From Desulfomicrobium macestii (lineage in GTDB: Bacteria > Desulfobacterota > Desulfovibrionia > Desulfovibrionales > Desulfomicrobiaceae), in contig NZ_JADBGG010000025.1 of assembly GCF_014873765.1 (NCBI RefSeq), forward strand, positions 1 through 64,000: a DNA stretch of 64,000 nucleotides, in the 5' to 3' direction. This document shows, piece by piece, positions 38,584 to 48,098 of this stretch. The translations under genes and the position numbers were made by a program. The notes beneath the pieces were generated by a model. The model had not been told where the DNA came from, made no database searches, and saw nothing but the letters and a program-made list of their open reading frames with translations. Positions within the stretch are counted from its first letter, which is position 1. Each line of letters opens with the position of its first letter.

Positions 38584-38621
38584 ATTCGATCCTTAAAATT
38601 AACTCACAAACTATTTAAACA

Positions 38622-39413
38622 CTATAACTTACGCATTACAGAAAAATAATTCCTGAAAAAACGGACAAAATCATCAAGACCCAAAAATTCAAAAAACCGA
38701 CGAACATACCCCCTAACAAGCTGAATTAAAAAATAAAACCTGTTTCGAAAAAAAGATGGAAAATGTTTATCCTTAGCCCGCATAACTTCAAGAATCGACT
38801 TTTTCCAGCACAAATCGGACACCCCCCCCGTACTCATATTCGCCAGAATCACATCACTTACCGCACAAAAACGGTAACCAGCCGCTAGAGCGCGGAGCAG
38901 GAACTCATAATCCATTGCGTACCGGTACGCGGGGTCGAATCCACCAAGAGCCTCGTAAACTGAACGCCGGACAAAAACCGATGGATGATTGATCGACATT
39001 TCCCAACAAAGACGAGCTTGATTAGGATAATAGACGCCTATTGGAGTCTCGCTTTTCCAGTATCGGACAGGACCATGGATAATATCTGCATCGTTCGCGT
39101 GCATCATAGCTGATTTAACTGCATCAATCTCATACCAATCATCAGCATTAATAATACCAATCCATTCGCAACTAGAAAGCGCAATTCCTTTATTGAAAGC
39201 GTCAGAAATTCCATTATCAGGCTCACTGACCCATTTAGTAACCGCAGAACATTTTTTTATTAAATCTACAGTAGAGTCAGTAGATGCTCCGTCAACAACT
39301 ATATATTCAATATTAGGGTAGTCTTGAAATCCAACACTACTAAAAGTTTTACCAATTGTTCTTTCAGAATTTAGGCAGACCGTCACTATAGACACAGAAT
39401 TTGACAGGTTCAT
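38622..39413 (-). CDS. GT2-family glycosyltransferase
   Basis: 263 aa, GT-A fold: VSIVTVCLNSERTIGKTFSSVG, the VDGASTDSTVDLIKK nucleotide-binding strand and the NADDWYE DxD-like segment. The ATG at 39413 gives a normal N-terminus; a GTG two codons earlier is an alternative. The gene and its upstream neighbour are strongly AT-rich, unlike the GC-rich DNA at 41-50 kb. Confidence 0.85.
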   Translation of the reverse strand: MNLSNSVSIVTVCLNSERTIGKTFSSVGFQDYPNIEYIVVDGASTDSTVDLIKKCSAVTKWVSEPDNGISDAFNKGIALSSCEWIGIINADDWYEIDAVKSAMMHANDADIIHGPVRYWKSETPIGVYYPNQARLCWEMSINHPSVFVRRSVYEALGGFDPAYRYAMDYEFLLRALAAGYRFCAVSDVILANMSTGGVSDLCWKKSILEVMRAKDKHFPSFFRNRFYFLIQLVRGYVRRFFEFLGLDDFVRFFRNYFSVMRKL

Positions 39414-39485
39414 AGTCACTCATCATTTTAAACACGTAATATTCCAAATTTTTCAATAAAAACGACGAAATATGCAACTACCACA

Positions 39486-40679
39486 TCATGAATCATGATA
39501 AAGATCGACAGACCCAAAGCTCAAATCGCGCCAGCTAAACCTTAAAGGCAATAAAGAACATGAAAAACCGATACTACACCACAAAGCCCATTCTGACATT
39601 GCATTTATGAACGTATAACCGACCAAAGAAGAAATAATAATTAATACTTTTTTATTGTTCGACTGCAGCAAAGCCCACACTAAAACAAAAATTAAGCACC
39701 AAAGTGACAAATATCCAACCACTCCGAAATCACTCAAAACTTGCAACTGCAAACTATGTTGCTCAATAAAAACGGCACGAACGCCGTCTTTTCTTATCAA
39801 CCCCTGATTAACATATCCAGACAAATCATCGTGCAATAATAAATCCATATCTATAAAATCCAGAGCGTTTTCTAAACTATTAAAATAACCACACCCTAAA
39901 GGACTCTGAATACCGAGCGTGCAGTAAGCCACCCAAAAAGGATAGCGGGCCGACGTTATTTTAGTTAAATATATTTTATCGTCCACAGAAACATAACTAT
40001 CAACAAGCAATAAAGAGACGGGAAACAAGAAAACAAGAAACAAAAAAAACCAACAATAAATTTTAAACAACTCCCGCCTCATCAACATTCCCAAAGAAAA
40101 AACAAAATAAACAATAAACACAGTGCGACTAAACGTAAACAGAGATATAAAAACAATGACCATCCCAACAAAAAAATTAACTCTTTTTCTAAAAGAAAAG
40201 AGGATCATGGAAGCAACAGCACACAACATTCCTGAAAAATTCGGATCTCCAGCAAGCCCAACATATCGAGGAACAACAAAACCAAATATATTTCTTGTAT
40301 GACTTGCATTTTCAAAAAAATAAAACGATAGAAAAAACAGAAAATCGACCACCAAAACAGGAAAAAAAACTCGCAGTATTAAGGTAGGCAAAAAATCATC
40401 GCTTCTTGACGATACATATATTGCACCATAAATTATAAGAAAGAGCTGAATAACTCTAAAATAGGATTCCGCGGGAGCTAAGTGCCAAAAACAGATAATC
40501 AGATTAAAAAAACACGAAACTATTATTGGATAAAATAAAAAAGGGATATTTCTAAATCTAAAGAACTGGACTAACCCAACTAGCGGAAAAAATATGTTAA
40601 AATAAACAAAAGTTCCACACAAATATTTAATTGGAGATACGGCAACAAACGTAGCTAAAATTTTTTCAAGTAGATACAT
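39486..40679 (-). CDS. O-antigen polymerase-like membrane protein (Wzy candidate)
   Basis: 397 aa, almost entirely hydrophobic, with about 10-12 predicted membrane segments and a large loop containing QSPLGCGYFNSLENAL ... IEQHSLQLQVLSDFGVVGYLSLWC. This corresponds to the H-x-N/Q and following helix of O-antigen polymerases or ligases. Low sequence conservation and high Phe/Ile content are usual for Wzy. Inference: it polymerises the repeat unit of the O antigen made here. AT-rich; no clear ribosome site before the ATG. Confidence 0.7.
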   Translation of the reverse strand: MYLLEKILATFVAVSPIKYLCGTFVYFNIFFPLVGLVQFFRFRNIPFLFYPIIVSCFFNLIICFWHLAPAESYFRVIQLFLIIYGAIYVSSRSDDFLPTLILRVFFPVLVVDFLFFLSFYFFENASHTRNIFGFVVPRYVGLAGDPNFSGMLCAVASMILFSFRKRVNFFVGMVIVFISLFTFSRTVFIVYFVFSLGMLMRRELFKIYCWFFLFLVFLFPVSLLLVDSYVSVDDKIYLTKITSARYPFWVAYCTLGIQSPLGCGYFNSLENALDFIDMDLLLHDDLSGYVNQGLIRKDGVRAVFIEQHSLQLQVLSDFGVVGYLSLWCLIFVLVWALLQSNNKKVLIIISSLVGYTFINAMSEWALWCSIGFSCSLLPLRFSWRDLSFGSVDLYHDS

Positions 40680-40989
40680 CGAAAATAGGTTATTTCATAA
40701 ATTTTAAATATTTATTCCAGGAAACTTCAAATCTATACTTAAATTTGGAGTACTACTCTAGACTCGTTGAATCTTTTTTCGGATTTCAGCTTTTTTCAAC
40801 GCTACAGTTTACTGCAAACAAAAAGGGCATCAAACGACCTTGTGTTCAGAGAGAACTGTGGTTAAACACGTAAAATTGGTTACGTCAAACCCTTGCTGAA
40901 GCGTATGACGACAATCTCAAGGCAGACGGACTGAAAGTAAAATGTAATACAAAAAGTGAGCTTTCAACCGAATAGGCAGAAAGGTATGA
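40680..40989. other. AT-rich intergenic stretch with a short coding-like remnant
   Basis: No intact gene. On the plus strand between stops at 40871 and 40973 a frame reads TLAEAYDDNLKADGLKV and continues to KSELSTE, which looks protein-like but is only about 33 codons and has no start or ribosome site. It may be the tail of a deleted gene or transposase. It marks the boundary between AT-rich glycan genes and the GC-rich block at 41-50 kb. Confidence 0.35.
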
Positions 40990-42873
40990 TCAGCTAGATA
41001 TACAACTCACGGGTAAATATTCAGGAACCAATTTTTGGAGCTTTTTTTTGACTCCATCTGAATCAAAGCACCGCGCAGCCTCCAGCAATGTCTCCAGTTT
41101 CCCGTCACTCTCAACAGCAACGCTTTCGGATCGCAGCACCAAGATCTTCTCGTGCCCTGTCTCAAGAACACCCTCGCCCGCCGTAATCAACTCCTCAAAA
41201 AGCTTCTCACCCGGCCGTAGCCCCGTAAATTTGATCTCTATCTCTGCCGGATCCTTACCCGAAAGCACGATCAGATCTCGGGCCAGATCGGCGATGCGTA
41301 CTGGCTGGCCCATCTTGAGTACAAATATCTCTCCGCCCTGGCCTAGCGCACCTGCCTGAACAATAAGCTGGGCCGCTTCGGGGATGGTCATGAAATAGCG
41401 GGTCACGTCCGGATGAGTGACCGTGACCGGGCCGCCGCGTTCGATCTGGCTGCGGAAGAGCGGGATGACCGAGCCCGATGAGCCCAGCACATTGCCAAAC
41501 CGCACGGCCATGAACGTCGTCCCCCTGCCCTGAAAGCCATGCATGAGCAGCTCCGCCACCCGCTTGGACGCGCCCATGACGTTGGTCGGCCGCACGGCCT
41601 TGTCCGTGGACACGAGCACGAAGCGCCCGACGCCATGACGGACCGAGGCCTCCATGACCGTTCGTGAGCCAAGAATGTTGTTGGTCACAGCCTGCCATGG
41701 GTTGCATTCAAGCATGGGCACATGCTTGTAGGCCGCGGCGTGGAAAACGACCTGCGGCTGCCGGGCCATGAAAACAGCCTCCACCAAAGCCGTGTCCTGC
41801 ACCTGCCCCAGCACAGTGACATAACGCGTAAACCCATGCTGGTGCAGGAGCTCCATCTCTATGGAATACAGATTCTCCTCTCCCGCATCGAAAAGAACGA
41901 GCAGGCGCGGATCAAAGCGAATGATCTGCCGACAAAGCTCCGACCCGATGGATCCCCCGGCGCCTGTGACAAGCACCACCTTGTCCGCGAGGTAGCCTTT
42001 GATGCCAGCCTCGTCCAGATGCACTTCCTCACGGCCGAGCAGGTCCTCGTAGCGCACGTCCCGTAGAGCCTTGACCGACACCTTTCCGCTGGCGATATCC
42101 GCCAAGGCGGGCAATTTCTTGATGCGGAGCTGGGCAGCCTCGCAGGCGTCCACGATCTCTCGCAGACGCTCGCCGCTCTGACCCGCGCTGACCAGAATTT
42201 CTTCAGCGCGGGTCATCTGGGCAACACCCTCCAGCGTCGAGAGCGGGCCATAAACGGACAGATCATGGATCTTGCGCCCGATACGGGACTGATCATCATC
42301 CACGAAACCGACCAGATGCAAGCCGGAATCGCGAACGTCCAGAATTTCCTTAGCTATGCGAGCACCATCGGCGTCAGCCCCGACAATAAGCGCCCTTATA
42401 CCGGACTGGGGCGCGCAAAAATTTGCGGGTAGCAGAACAGAACGCCAGTCTTTGGGATATAACGAGATTTCATACAAAGATCGGATCATCACTCTGGCCC
42501 CACATGCGAAAACAAAAGCCAGCAAGGGGTCCAGGATGAACACGGAACGCGGGTGGCCATGGAAATGCGAGGTGAACGCGACATAGATGATGAGCGCCAC
42601 CTCAGCCATGAAAACGGCGCGCCCAATCTTCCAGAGATCAGCCAGCCCAGTGTAACGCCACATGCCCCGATAGAGACCGGTCATCCAGAAAAATGCGATT
42701 TTAAAAAATACGGCCACCGGCAAAAGCGTGGTCATCTGCCGGGCATATTCCGCAGGAATGTCGAACTCGAATCTCAGCAAAAAGGCAATTACCAAGGCCA
42801 TTGCAAAAAAAAAGCTCTCACCGATAAGCATGAGGTAGAGGTTCTTGTTTGTCAGCAACCGTGGAAATTTCAT
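40990..42873 (-). CDS. FlaA1/WbpM-type nucleotide-sugar 4,6-dehydratase
   Basis: 627 aa. Four N-terminal membrane helices (about 10-130) and a CoA-binding-like domain ([17 protein letters not shown]) are followed by the catalytic SDR domain from about 290, with [34 protein letters not shown] (the SMK-type active site of this family, Met replacing the usual Tyr) and [12 protein letters not shown]. It removes water from UDP-GlcNAc to give the 4-keto-6-deoxy intermediate for QuiNAc, FucNAc or bacillosamine. The start at 42873 has AAGGA and overlaps the stop of the upstream transferase (ATGA). The open frame further upstream lies inside that gene. Confidence 0.93.
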   Translation of the reverse strand: MKFPRLLTNKNLYLMLIGESFFFAMALVIAFLLRFEFDIPAEYARQMTTLLPVAVFFKIAFFWMTGLYRGMWRYTGLADLWKIGRAVFMAEVALIIYVAFTSHFHGHPRSVFILDPLLAFVFACGARVMIRSLYEISLYPKDWRSVLLPANFCAPQSGIRALIVGADADGARIAKEILDVRDSGLHLVGFVDDDQSRIGRKIHDLSVYGPLSTLEGVAQMTRAEEILVSAGQSGERLREIVDACEAAQLRIKKLPALADIASGKVSVKALRDVRYEDLLGREEVHLDEAGIKGYLADKVVLVTGAGGSIGSELCRQIIRFDPRLLVLFDAGEENLYSIEMELLHQHGFTRYVTVLGQVQDTALVEAVFMARQPQVVFHAAAYKHVPMLECNPWQAVTNNILGSRTVMEASVRHGVGRFVLVSTDKAVRPTNVMGASKRVAELLMHGFQGRGTTFMAVRFGNVLGSSGSVIPLFRSQIERGGPVTVTHPDVTRYFMTIPEAAQLIVQAGALGQGGEIFVLKMGQPVRIADLARDLIVLSGKDPAEIEIKFTGLRPGEKLFEELITAGEGVLETGHEKILVLRSESVAVESDGKLETLLEAARCFDSDGVKKKLQKLVPEYLPVSCISS

Positions 42874-43859
42874 TGAAATCCTTGCTGTTTCAAAAAATAT
42901 CTTCGCTTTAACGAATAATGCGCCCAAGCCCACAAGACGAATGCAACAACATCGACGCAAATCACATGGCCTATCCCGTTGCGTCTCCCGATCACCACCA
43001 GCAAAACCACCAAAATCTGTATCAATCCGTATGCCACGCTCACTTTCCAATGCGCAATTCCGCGCTCGTTGGCCAAAAACTGATACAGGTGCCTGCGATG
43101 CGGTGCAAGGAGCGATTCGCCGCGCCACAATCGCTCAACCACAGTCACAGCCTCATCTGCATAGAAGGGAAACAGAAAGGACGCAAAAACGAGAAAATCT
43201 GCCCACGAGCGAGCCTGCAGACACACGATCACCGCAAAAAGAAAACCCAGGAAGATGCTGCCCACGTCGCCCATGAAAAGCCTGGCCCGGGGGAGATTGA
43301 ATGGCAAAAAAGCCAGAATCGCACCAATTACCGCCATTATCGGATACGAAAAGTCAGGCAGGGAAACCGCCGTTCCTCCAAAAATCAGCAGACTAGCAAA
43401 GGCGATCAGACCGGTGATTCCCGCCAACCCATTGATTCCATCCATGAAATTGTAGCAGTTGGTCGTGCCGACCACGAAAAAAAGCGCGGGAAAAAGCGCC
43501 AAGACAGGCCAAGACACAAGACCCGTCCACCATGCACTGCCCAAGACGAAAAAAGCGGCCGCAAACTGTGCTATCAGCCTCGTTCCCGCGGAAATACTGC
43601 GCAGGTCGTTGACGAAACTCAAAACCGCCAAGGCCACGATCGGAAGCCAGAAGAACGAAGGCAGCCCGACCGTAAGGCCGACCCAGACAAAGGCCAGTAC
43701 AAAGCCCACTCCGCCACCCTTGGGCGTGGGCCTGACATGGGAACTGCGTTCCCCCGGCATGTCCAGAAAACCTGCTCGGGTCAAAAGGTGGGGAATCAGT
43801 ATGCAACAGGGAATGCTCAACAATACTCCCGCGCATAAATACAGAATACCCCCTGTCAC
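42870..43859 (-). CDS. WbpL/WecA-type undecaprenyl-phosphate HexNAc-1-phosphate transferase
   Basis: 329 aa polytopic membrane protein of the PNPT/MraY superfamily. Motifs are the PTPKGGGVGFVLAF substrate loop, the NCYNFMDGINGLAG catalytic Asp region, FLPFNLPRARLFMGDVGSIFLGF and APHRRHLYQFL (the carbohydrate-recognition loop). It begins glycan assembly by moving a HexNAc-1-phosphate to undecaprenyl phosphate. GTG start at 43859, overlapping the stop of the epimerase. Position between a WbpV-like reductase and a WbpM-like dehydratase is that of WbpL, which uses UDP-FucNAc or UDP-QuiNAc type donors. Confidence 0.92.
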   Translation of the reverse strand: MTGGILYLCAGVLLSIPCCILIPHLLTRAGFLDMPGERSSHVRPTPKGGGVGFVLAFVWVGLTVGLPSFFWLPIVALAVLSFVNDLRSISAGTRLIAQFAAAFFVLGSAWWTGLVSWPVLALFPALFFVVGTTNCYNFMDGINGLAGITGLIAFASLLIFGGTAVSLPDFSYPIMAVIGAILAFLPFNLPRARLFMGDVGSIFLGFLFAVIVCLQARSWADFLVFASFLFPFYADEAVTVVERLWRGESLLAPHRRHLYQFLANERGIAHWKVSVAYGLIQILVVLLVVIGRRNGIGHVICVDVVAFVLWAWAHYSLKRRYFLKQQGFQ

Positions 43860-44827
43860 TTGCGCCTCAACCCTTCGACCATTTCATTGATACCTCTGCG
43901 CAAATCCCAGGATGGGGCAAACCCCAGTTCGCGGCAAATTTTCGCATTGGAATAGCGAGCCGAGCCAGCCAATTTGTCCAATCGATCCCGATTGAATGGA
44001 GAAAGGATTCCGAAGCGCTCCACCATATCACCAAGAAAGGCCGCAGCTTTCAGTGCACCAAAAGGGAGGGGAAGTCCGGGCTTTTTGCCCAAAGCTTCGT
44101 GAATCCAGCCTAGCATCTCTTTTGTCGAATACTCGTTGCCGTCGGTAAGAACATAAACCTGCCCGCAGGCAGCAGGGTTTGCCGCCGCAAGCAGGCAGGC
44201 TTGAACGACATCTTGCACATGAATCATGGAACGTCCGTTGGCAGGAAAGGCCACGGACGGAAATACTCCCTTTTGCACGGCGCGGATCATCAGATCAAGA
44301 TTGCCCTTGCTCCCGGCACCATAAACGAGGGTGGGCCTCAGAACCACCGAGCAAGATAGCGGGAGTTCTTCAAGCACGACTCGCTCGGCTGCGAGCTTTG
44401 TGATGCCATAAGGATTCTGTGGGGAACATGGCGTAGACTCATCCCAGACCTCAACCCCGCCCTCGCCCATGGCCTTGACTGAACTCAGGAGTACGCAAGC
44501 GCGTACTCCGGCTTGCCTGGCGGCACCCAGCAGCGAACGGGTACCGTGCACGTGCACGGCTTCGTATTCGGCGTTTTCAATGGCGTTCTTGGCACGCGTA
44601 TGGGCCTTGCCTGCCAAGTGAAAGATCGTGTCCACGCCATCCAGGGCCCGAGGGTCGACTTCGTCCTGTGCAAGATCGATTTCCAGCACATGTCGCCACG
44701 GTCCCGTTTGCGGCCTGCGCAGCATGGCCGTGACAGCGAAGCCCTGATCCATCAGTTTCTGGCACAGACAGCGCCCGATAAATCCCGACGCGCCGGTGAC
44801 CAGGACGCGAGTTCCAAGTTGATCCAT
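43856..44827 (-). CDS. NAD-dependent nucleotide-sugar reductase/epimerase (WbpV-like)
   Basis: 323 aa extended SDR. It has Rossmann TGASGFIGRCLC, VLLSSVKAMGEGG with the catalytic Ser, and NPYGITKLAAERV with the YxxxK pair. In the same gene order WbpV/WbpK-type enzymes reduce the 4-keto sugar made by WbpM to UDP-QuiNAc or UDP-FucNAc. Inference: that step is done here. It lies 2 bp after the oligosaccharyltransferase gene and overlaps the WbpL-like gene, so the four genes form one translationally linked unit. Confidence 0.88.
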   Translation of the reverse strand: MDQLGTRVLVTGASGFIGRCLCQKLMDQGFAVTAMLRRPQTGPWRHVLEIDLAQDEVDPRALDGVDTIFHLAGKAHTRAKNAIENAEYEAVHVHGTRSLLGAARQAGVRACVLLSSVKAMGEGGVEVWDESTPCSPQNPYGITKLAAERVVLEELPLSCSVVLRPTLVYGAGSKGNLDLMIRAVQKGVFPSVAFPANGRSMIHVQDVVQACLLAAANPAACGQVYVLTDGNEYSTKEMLGWIHEALGKKPGLPLPFGALKAAAFLGDMVERFGILSPFNRDRLDKLAGSARYSNAKICRELGFAPSWDLRRGINEMVEGLRRK

Positions 44828-44829
44828 GC

Positions 44830-46950
44830 CTAATTCGTCACCTTATATGCTCTGGCCCACGGAGAATTATCCACGACCAGGGTGAATTCCTCGGCAAAAT
44901 CCAAGGCTGGGCGCAAGAGCATCTGTACCATCATGGACCGGTACATCTTGGCATCCATCAGAAAAACCTGACGGGACATCTGATTGACGACAACATGCAT
45001 GCCCGTCCCGTTGGGCCACTCGAAATGCCGTGTTCCAGATTTTTCGACCACATCCATGGAGTCAAGAAGGGTCGGCTTGCCGCCAACCACTAAAGTGCCT
45101 GCTGCCGAATCCATACGGACCTCGCCGCGCACTTGCTGAATCTTGCCCGGCGCGCTAGTGCCGGAGGCAATATCCCAATTTCCATAGTAGCTGATCCAGG
45201 AGGCCAAGCGCAGATTTTCCCAGGAAACAATGAAATAGTTCGACAGGCTCGTTGGCCAATTCGTGTCATCCAGAACTAGATCGGACAAGAATTCCTGAGC
45301 TTCAGCAACATCCTTTTTTTGGATATCGGACACTGGATTCCCCGAGAAAAGCGCGGTCCGAAGATCCGTTGTTCTCGCCAGACCATCTTCAAGCATGGCC
45401 TGCCCGAAATACCGAATCAACTGACTCGCCTGTCGCGGAGAGGTGGCGCTGTGTACTTGTGCAAGGGGATAGAGCCACTTCCCGGACTGTCGCCCGCCAT
45501 CACCGAACGTTGCCCGCTCAGCATAGTACTGCCCTGCGTAGCCGTAATCCCACCACTGCCAGAGCAGGGCCTCCGGTTCCGTCTTTTCGCGTAATTCCAG
45601 AAATGTTTCGGCATAGATTTTGGGTAATACCGGCACGGGCCTGACCTCTTGCATAAACACCGCCGAGGGCCACAAGACAACGCATGCCAGAACCAACTGT
45701 GCGATCCAACGCCGTCCCTGACTCTGGCCGAGCATGCTCATAAATTCACTCAGCCCCAAACCAAGTCCCATGCCAATGCCTACCGTGCCGTACATGGCAA
45801 ACCTGTTCCCAAGCTTAACGCTGGCAAGACCAAGGACAAGAAAGGGCAAAAATACAAGAAGCGCAGGGCGACGCCAACTGACAAAACCAAAGCCCAAAAT
45901 ACCCAGAACAAAAACGAACCAATTTCCCCCCAAACGTGGTCCGAGCAGCCCCCAGTCAAGGTTTTGCGCCTCACGCACGCTCTGGGCAATATCGGGGAGT
46001 TTCATGCCCGTGGCGTTGTTCACCATCTCCGGAGTCGCCACCTTGGCGTACATGTAAAGCCTCTGCAACAAGCTCTGGAAAATCGAGTCCACGTTGCCCA
46101 AGTATGCAAGAAATCCTGCTATGGCGATCAGGATCAGCATCAAAAAAACCGAGGAAAATTTAGCGCGGAACACAACAAGAGCAGCCGCTGTCAATACGGA
46201 AAAAAGGAAGCCGAACCAACCGGCAAACGCGGTTCCAAAAGTCAGTAACAGTCCCACCCACAGAAAAAACCTGAACTCCCTGCGAATCAGAAAAAAGCCC
46301 AGAAGGCCCGACAGTCCCAAAGCCGGAAGCAATACGCTCGAACTTCCCGGGTAGAAGTACAGGGCCATTTTTCCGCAAATCCCCGCCACTAAGGCCAACG
46401 CCAAACTCTGGAGACCAGCCCCACCGGCCATGTCTCTAGACAGGGACTTATTTTTCAACATCTCGATCCAGGCGGCCAGGCAGCAGACCATGGAGACCGG
46501 GAAAAGCAGATTGATGACATCGGTATCACAAAATCCGAGCCGGGTGCGCACAAGAAACCCGATGCCGGACGTGACCAGAATGCCGAACACCAACCCACCA
46601 TCAGGCAGGCGCAGAAAGCGGGCCAGCAGACAAACCGGAACCGCTAGCAAAGGGACAAAGACAACGGGCGCCCAAAAACCGACAGCAGCCACAGGGAAGC
46701 CAAGACTTACAATGCCCCGCAGCAACACCGTAATAGCATCATGCACATGCCGCCCAATCATTTTCACTCCGGCCAGCCACGTGTATGCGTCGTGGGTAGC
46801 CATGAGGTACCCGCCGTCCAGGATAAACGCCTCATTTTGCCACAGGGGGAGTTCCGCCAAGCGGACGGCCACTGCCGTGAAAATCACAAGGCCCAAAGCC
46901 AGCCAGCATTCCGTGGCAAGAGAGAAAGAAAAGCGATCAGGGTTGGTCAT
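44830..46950 (-). CDS. pglB: PglB/STT3-type oligosaccharyltransferase
   Basis: 706 aa, the usual size of bacterial PglB. The N-terminal membrane part has the first catalytic Asp in ATHDAYTWLAG (Asp54), the RTRLGFCDTDVINLLFP motif (Asp142 and Asp144) and an external-loop SVRE sequence (324-327) matching the SVxE/TIxE glutamate. The periplasmic domain carries the family hallmark WWDYGY (466-471) that reads the Asn-X-Ser/Thr sequon. All catalytic positions are present, so it should be active. Family knowledge: PglB moves a lipid-linked oligosaccharide to protein Asn and needs an acetamido group on the first sugar. The downstream WbpV/L/M-like trio would make exactly such a HexNAc-first donor. 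Confidence 0.93.
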   Translation of the reverse strand: MTNPDRFSFSLATECWLALGLVIFTAVAVRLAELPLWQNEAFILDGGYLMATHDAYTWLAGVKMIGRHVHDAITVLLRGIVSLGFPVAAVGFWAPVVFVPLLAVPVCLLARFLRLPDGGLVFGILVTSGIGFLVRTRLGFCDTDVINLLFPVSMVCCLAAWIEMLKNKSLSRDMAGGAGLQSLALALVAGICGKMALYFYPGSSSVLLPALGLSGLLGFFLIRREFRFFLWVGLLLTFGTAFAGWFGFLFSVLTAAALVVFRAKFSSVFLMLILIAIAGFLAYLGNVDSIFQSLLQRLYMYAKVATPEMVNNATGMKLPDIAQSVREAQNLDWGLLGPRLGGNWFVFVLGILGFGFVSWRRPALLVFLPFLVLGLASVKLGNRFAMYGTVGIGMGLGLGLSEFMSMLGQSQGRRWIAQLVLACVVLWPSAVFMQEVRPVPVLPKIYAETFLELREKTEPEALLWQWWDYGYAGQYYAERATFGDGGRQSGKWLYPLAQVHSATSPRQASQLIRYFGQAMLEDGLARTTDLRTALFSGNPVSDIQKKDVAEAQEFLSDLVLDDTNWPTSLSNYFIVSWENLRLASWISYYGNWDIASGTSAPGKIQQVRGEVRMDSAAGTLVVGGKPTLLDSMDVVEKSGTRHFEWPNGTGMHVVVNQMSRQVFLMDAKMYRSMMVQMLLRPALDFAEEFTLVVDNSPWARAYKVTN

Positions 46951-46973
46951 TGATGCACCGCAATGGATAAAAT

Positions 46974-48098
46974 TTAACGGGTCATGCGCGCTTTAGCCAA
47001 AGAGGCGTACACGGTGAGAGTTTCCGCAATGATGCGCTCCGAGGAAAATTCGGAAATGGCCAGGTTTCTGGATGCGAGGCCCATGGATTTCCGTAGTTTA
47101 TCGTCCGATATCAGTCTATCCAATGCATCCGCCAAAGCCAAGGCGTCCCTGGGCGGGACCAAAAAACCGTTAACTCCTTCAGCCACAGTCTCCCTGCACC
47201 CCGGAGTGTCCGTGGTGACCACGGGAAGCCCTGCGGCCAGCCCCTCCAGTACGAATTTCGGGATTCCTTCCCTGTATGAAGGTAAGCACACAATATGACA
47301 ACTTTTCAGAAGTGCGGGCATATCTTCCCTGTATCCCAGCCATTCCACAGTATTGCTCTCATGCCAGCCATACAGCACCTCACGTGGGATACTGGCAGGA
47401 TTGCTCTCATCCGGATCGCCTGCCAAAACCATGCGAACATCAACGCCCCTTGCTCGCAATAAACGCGCGGCCTCGACATACTCTCCCACGCCCTTGTCCC
47501 AGAGCATACGCGCGGCAAGAAGAACAACGCACGGCCCCGGTGGTTCAGAGGACGCCTGTATGGCCGCCACATCGACCCCAGCTCCGCGGATCAGATGCAC
47601 CCGATGACAACCCAAACCGCGAATCAACTCGGCGTCATCCCGATTCTGCACGATGACGCTCGTGCGAGGCAAAATGACGCGAAAAAGCGACAACACGCTC
47701 CATTTTACGATACGAGCAAGCCATGTTCCAGAGGCAAGAATCCAGCCCATGCCGGCCAGAGCGTTCACGACATGCCGGACTCCACACAAGCGGGCGGCGA
47801 GCGTGCCATAAAGAACGGGCTTCATGGCAACGTGGTGCACTATATCCGGCTTTTCCCTCCGATACACCCGGACCAGCCGCCAGAGCACCCACGCTTCCAA
47901 AAACAGGTTCATGGCCCGCCGGGACATTTCAAACGGAACCAGCCGCAAGCCCGCGTCACGAATGCGTTCCCCGTGGGCCGTAACCCGGGTGACCACCGCG
48001 ACATCATACCCCGCGTCCTTGGCGGCAATGGCGAGAGGCAAACGATGCGAACAAAAATACCAATCCTCGCTGACGAAATAGAGGAGCTTTTTTTTCAT
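46974..48098 (-). CDS. GT4-family glycosyltransferase (PglA-like)
   Basis: 374 aa from ATG 48098 ([23 protein letters not shown]). The motif [31 protein letters not shown] and the C-terminal [24 protein letters not shown] with the E(x7)E pair belong to the GT4 group that adds the second sugar on undecaprenyl-linked HexNAc (PglA and WbnH types). It lies 23 bp upstream of the PglB gene. Inference: it makes part of the PglB donor glycan. It overlaps the asnB stop by 4 bp. Confidence 0.87.
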   Translation of the reverse strand: MKKKLLYFVSEDWYFCSHRLPLAIAAKDAGYDVAVVTRVTAHGERIRDAGLRLVPFEMSRRAMNLFLEAWVLWRLVRVYRREKPDIVHHVAMKPVLYGTLAARLCGVRHVVNALAGMGWILASGTWLARIVKWSVLSLFRVILPRTSVIVQNRDDAELIRGLGCHRVHLIRGAGVDVAAIQASSEPPGPCVVLLAARMLWDKGVGEYVEAARLLRARGVDVRMVLAGDPDESNPASIPREVLYGWHESNTVEWLGYREDMPALLKSCHIVCLPSYREGIPKFVLEGLAAGLPVVTTDTPGCRETVAEGVNGFLVPPRDALALADALDRLISDDKLRKSMGLASRNLAISEFSSERIIAETLTVYASLAKARMTR

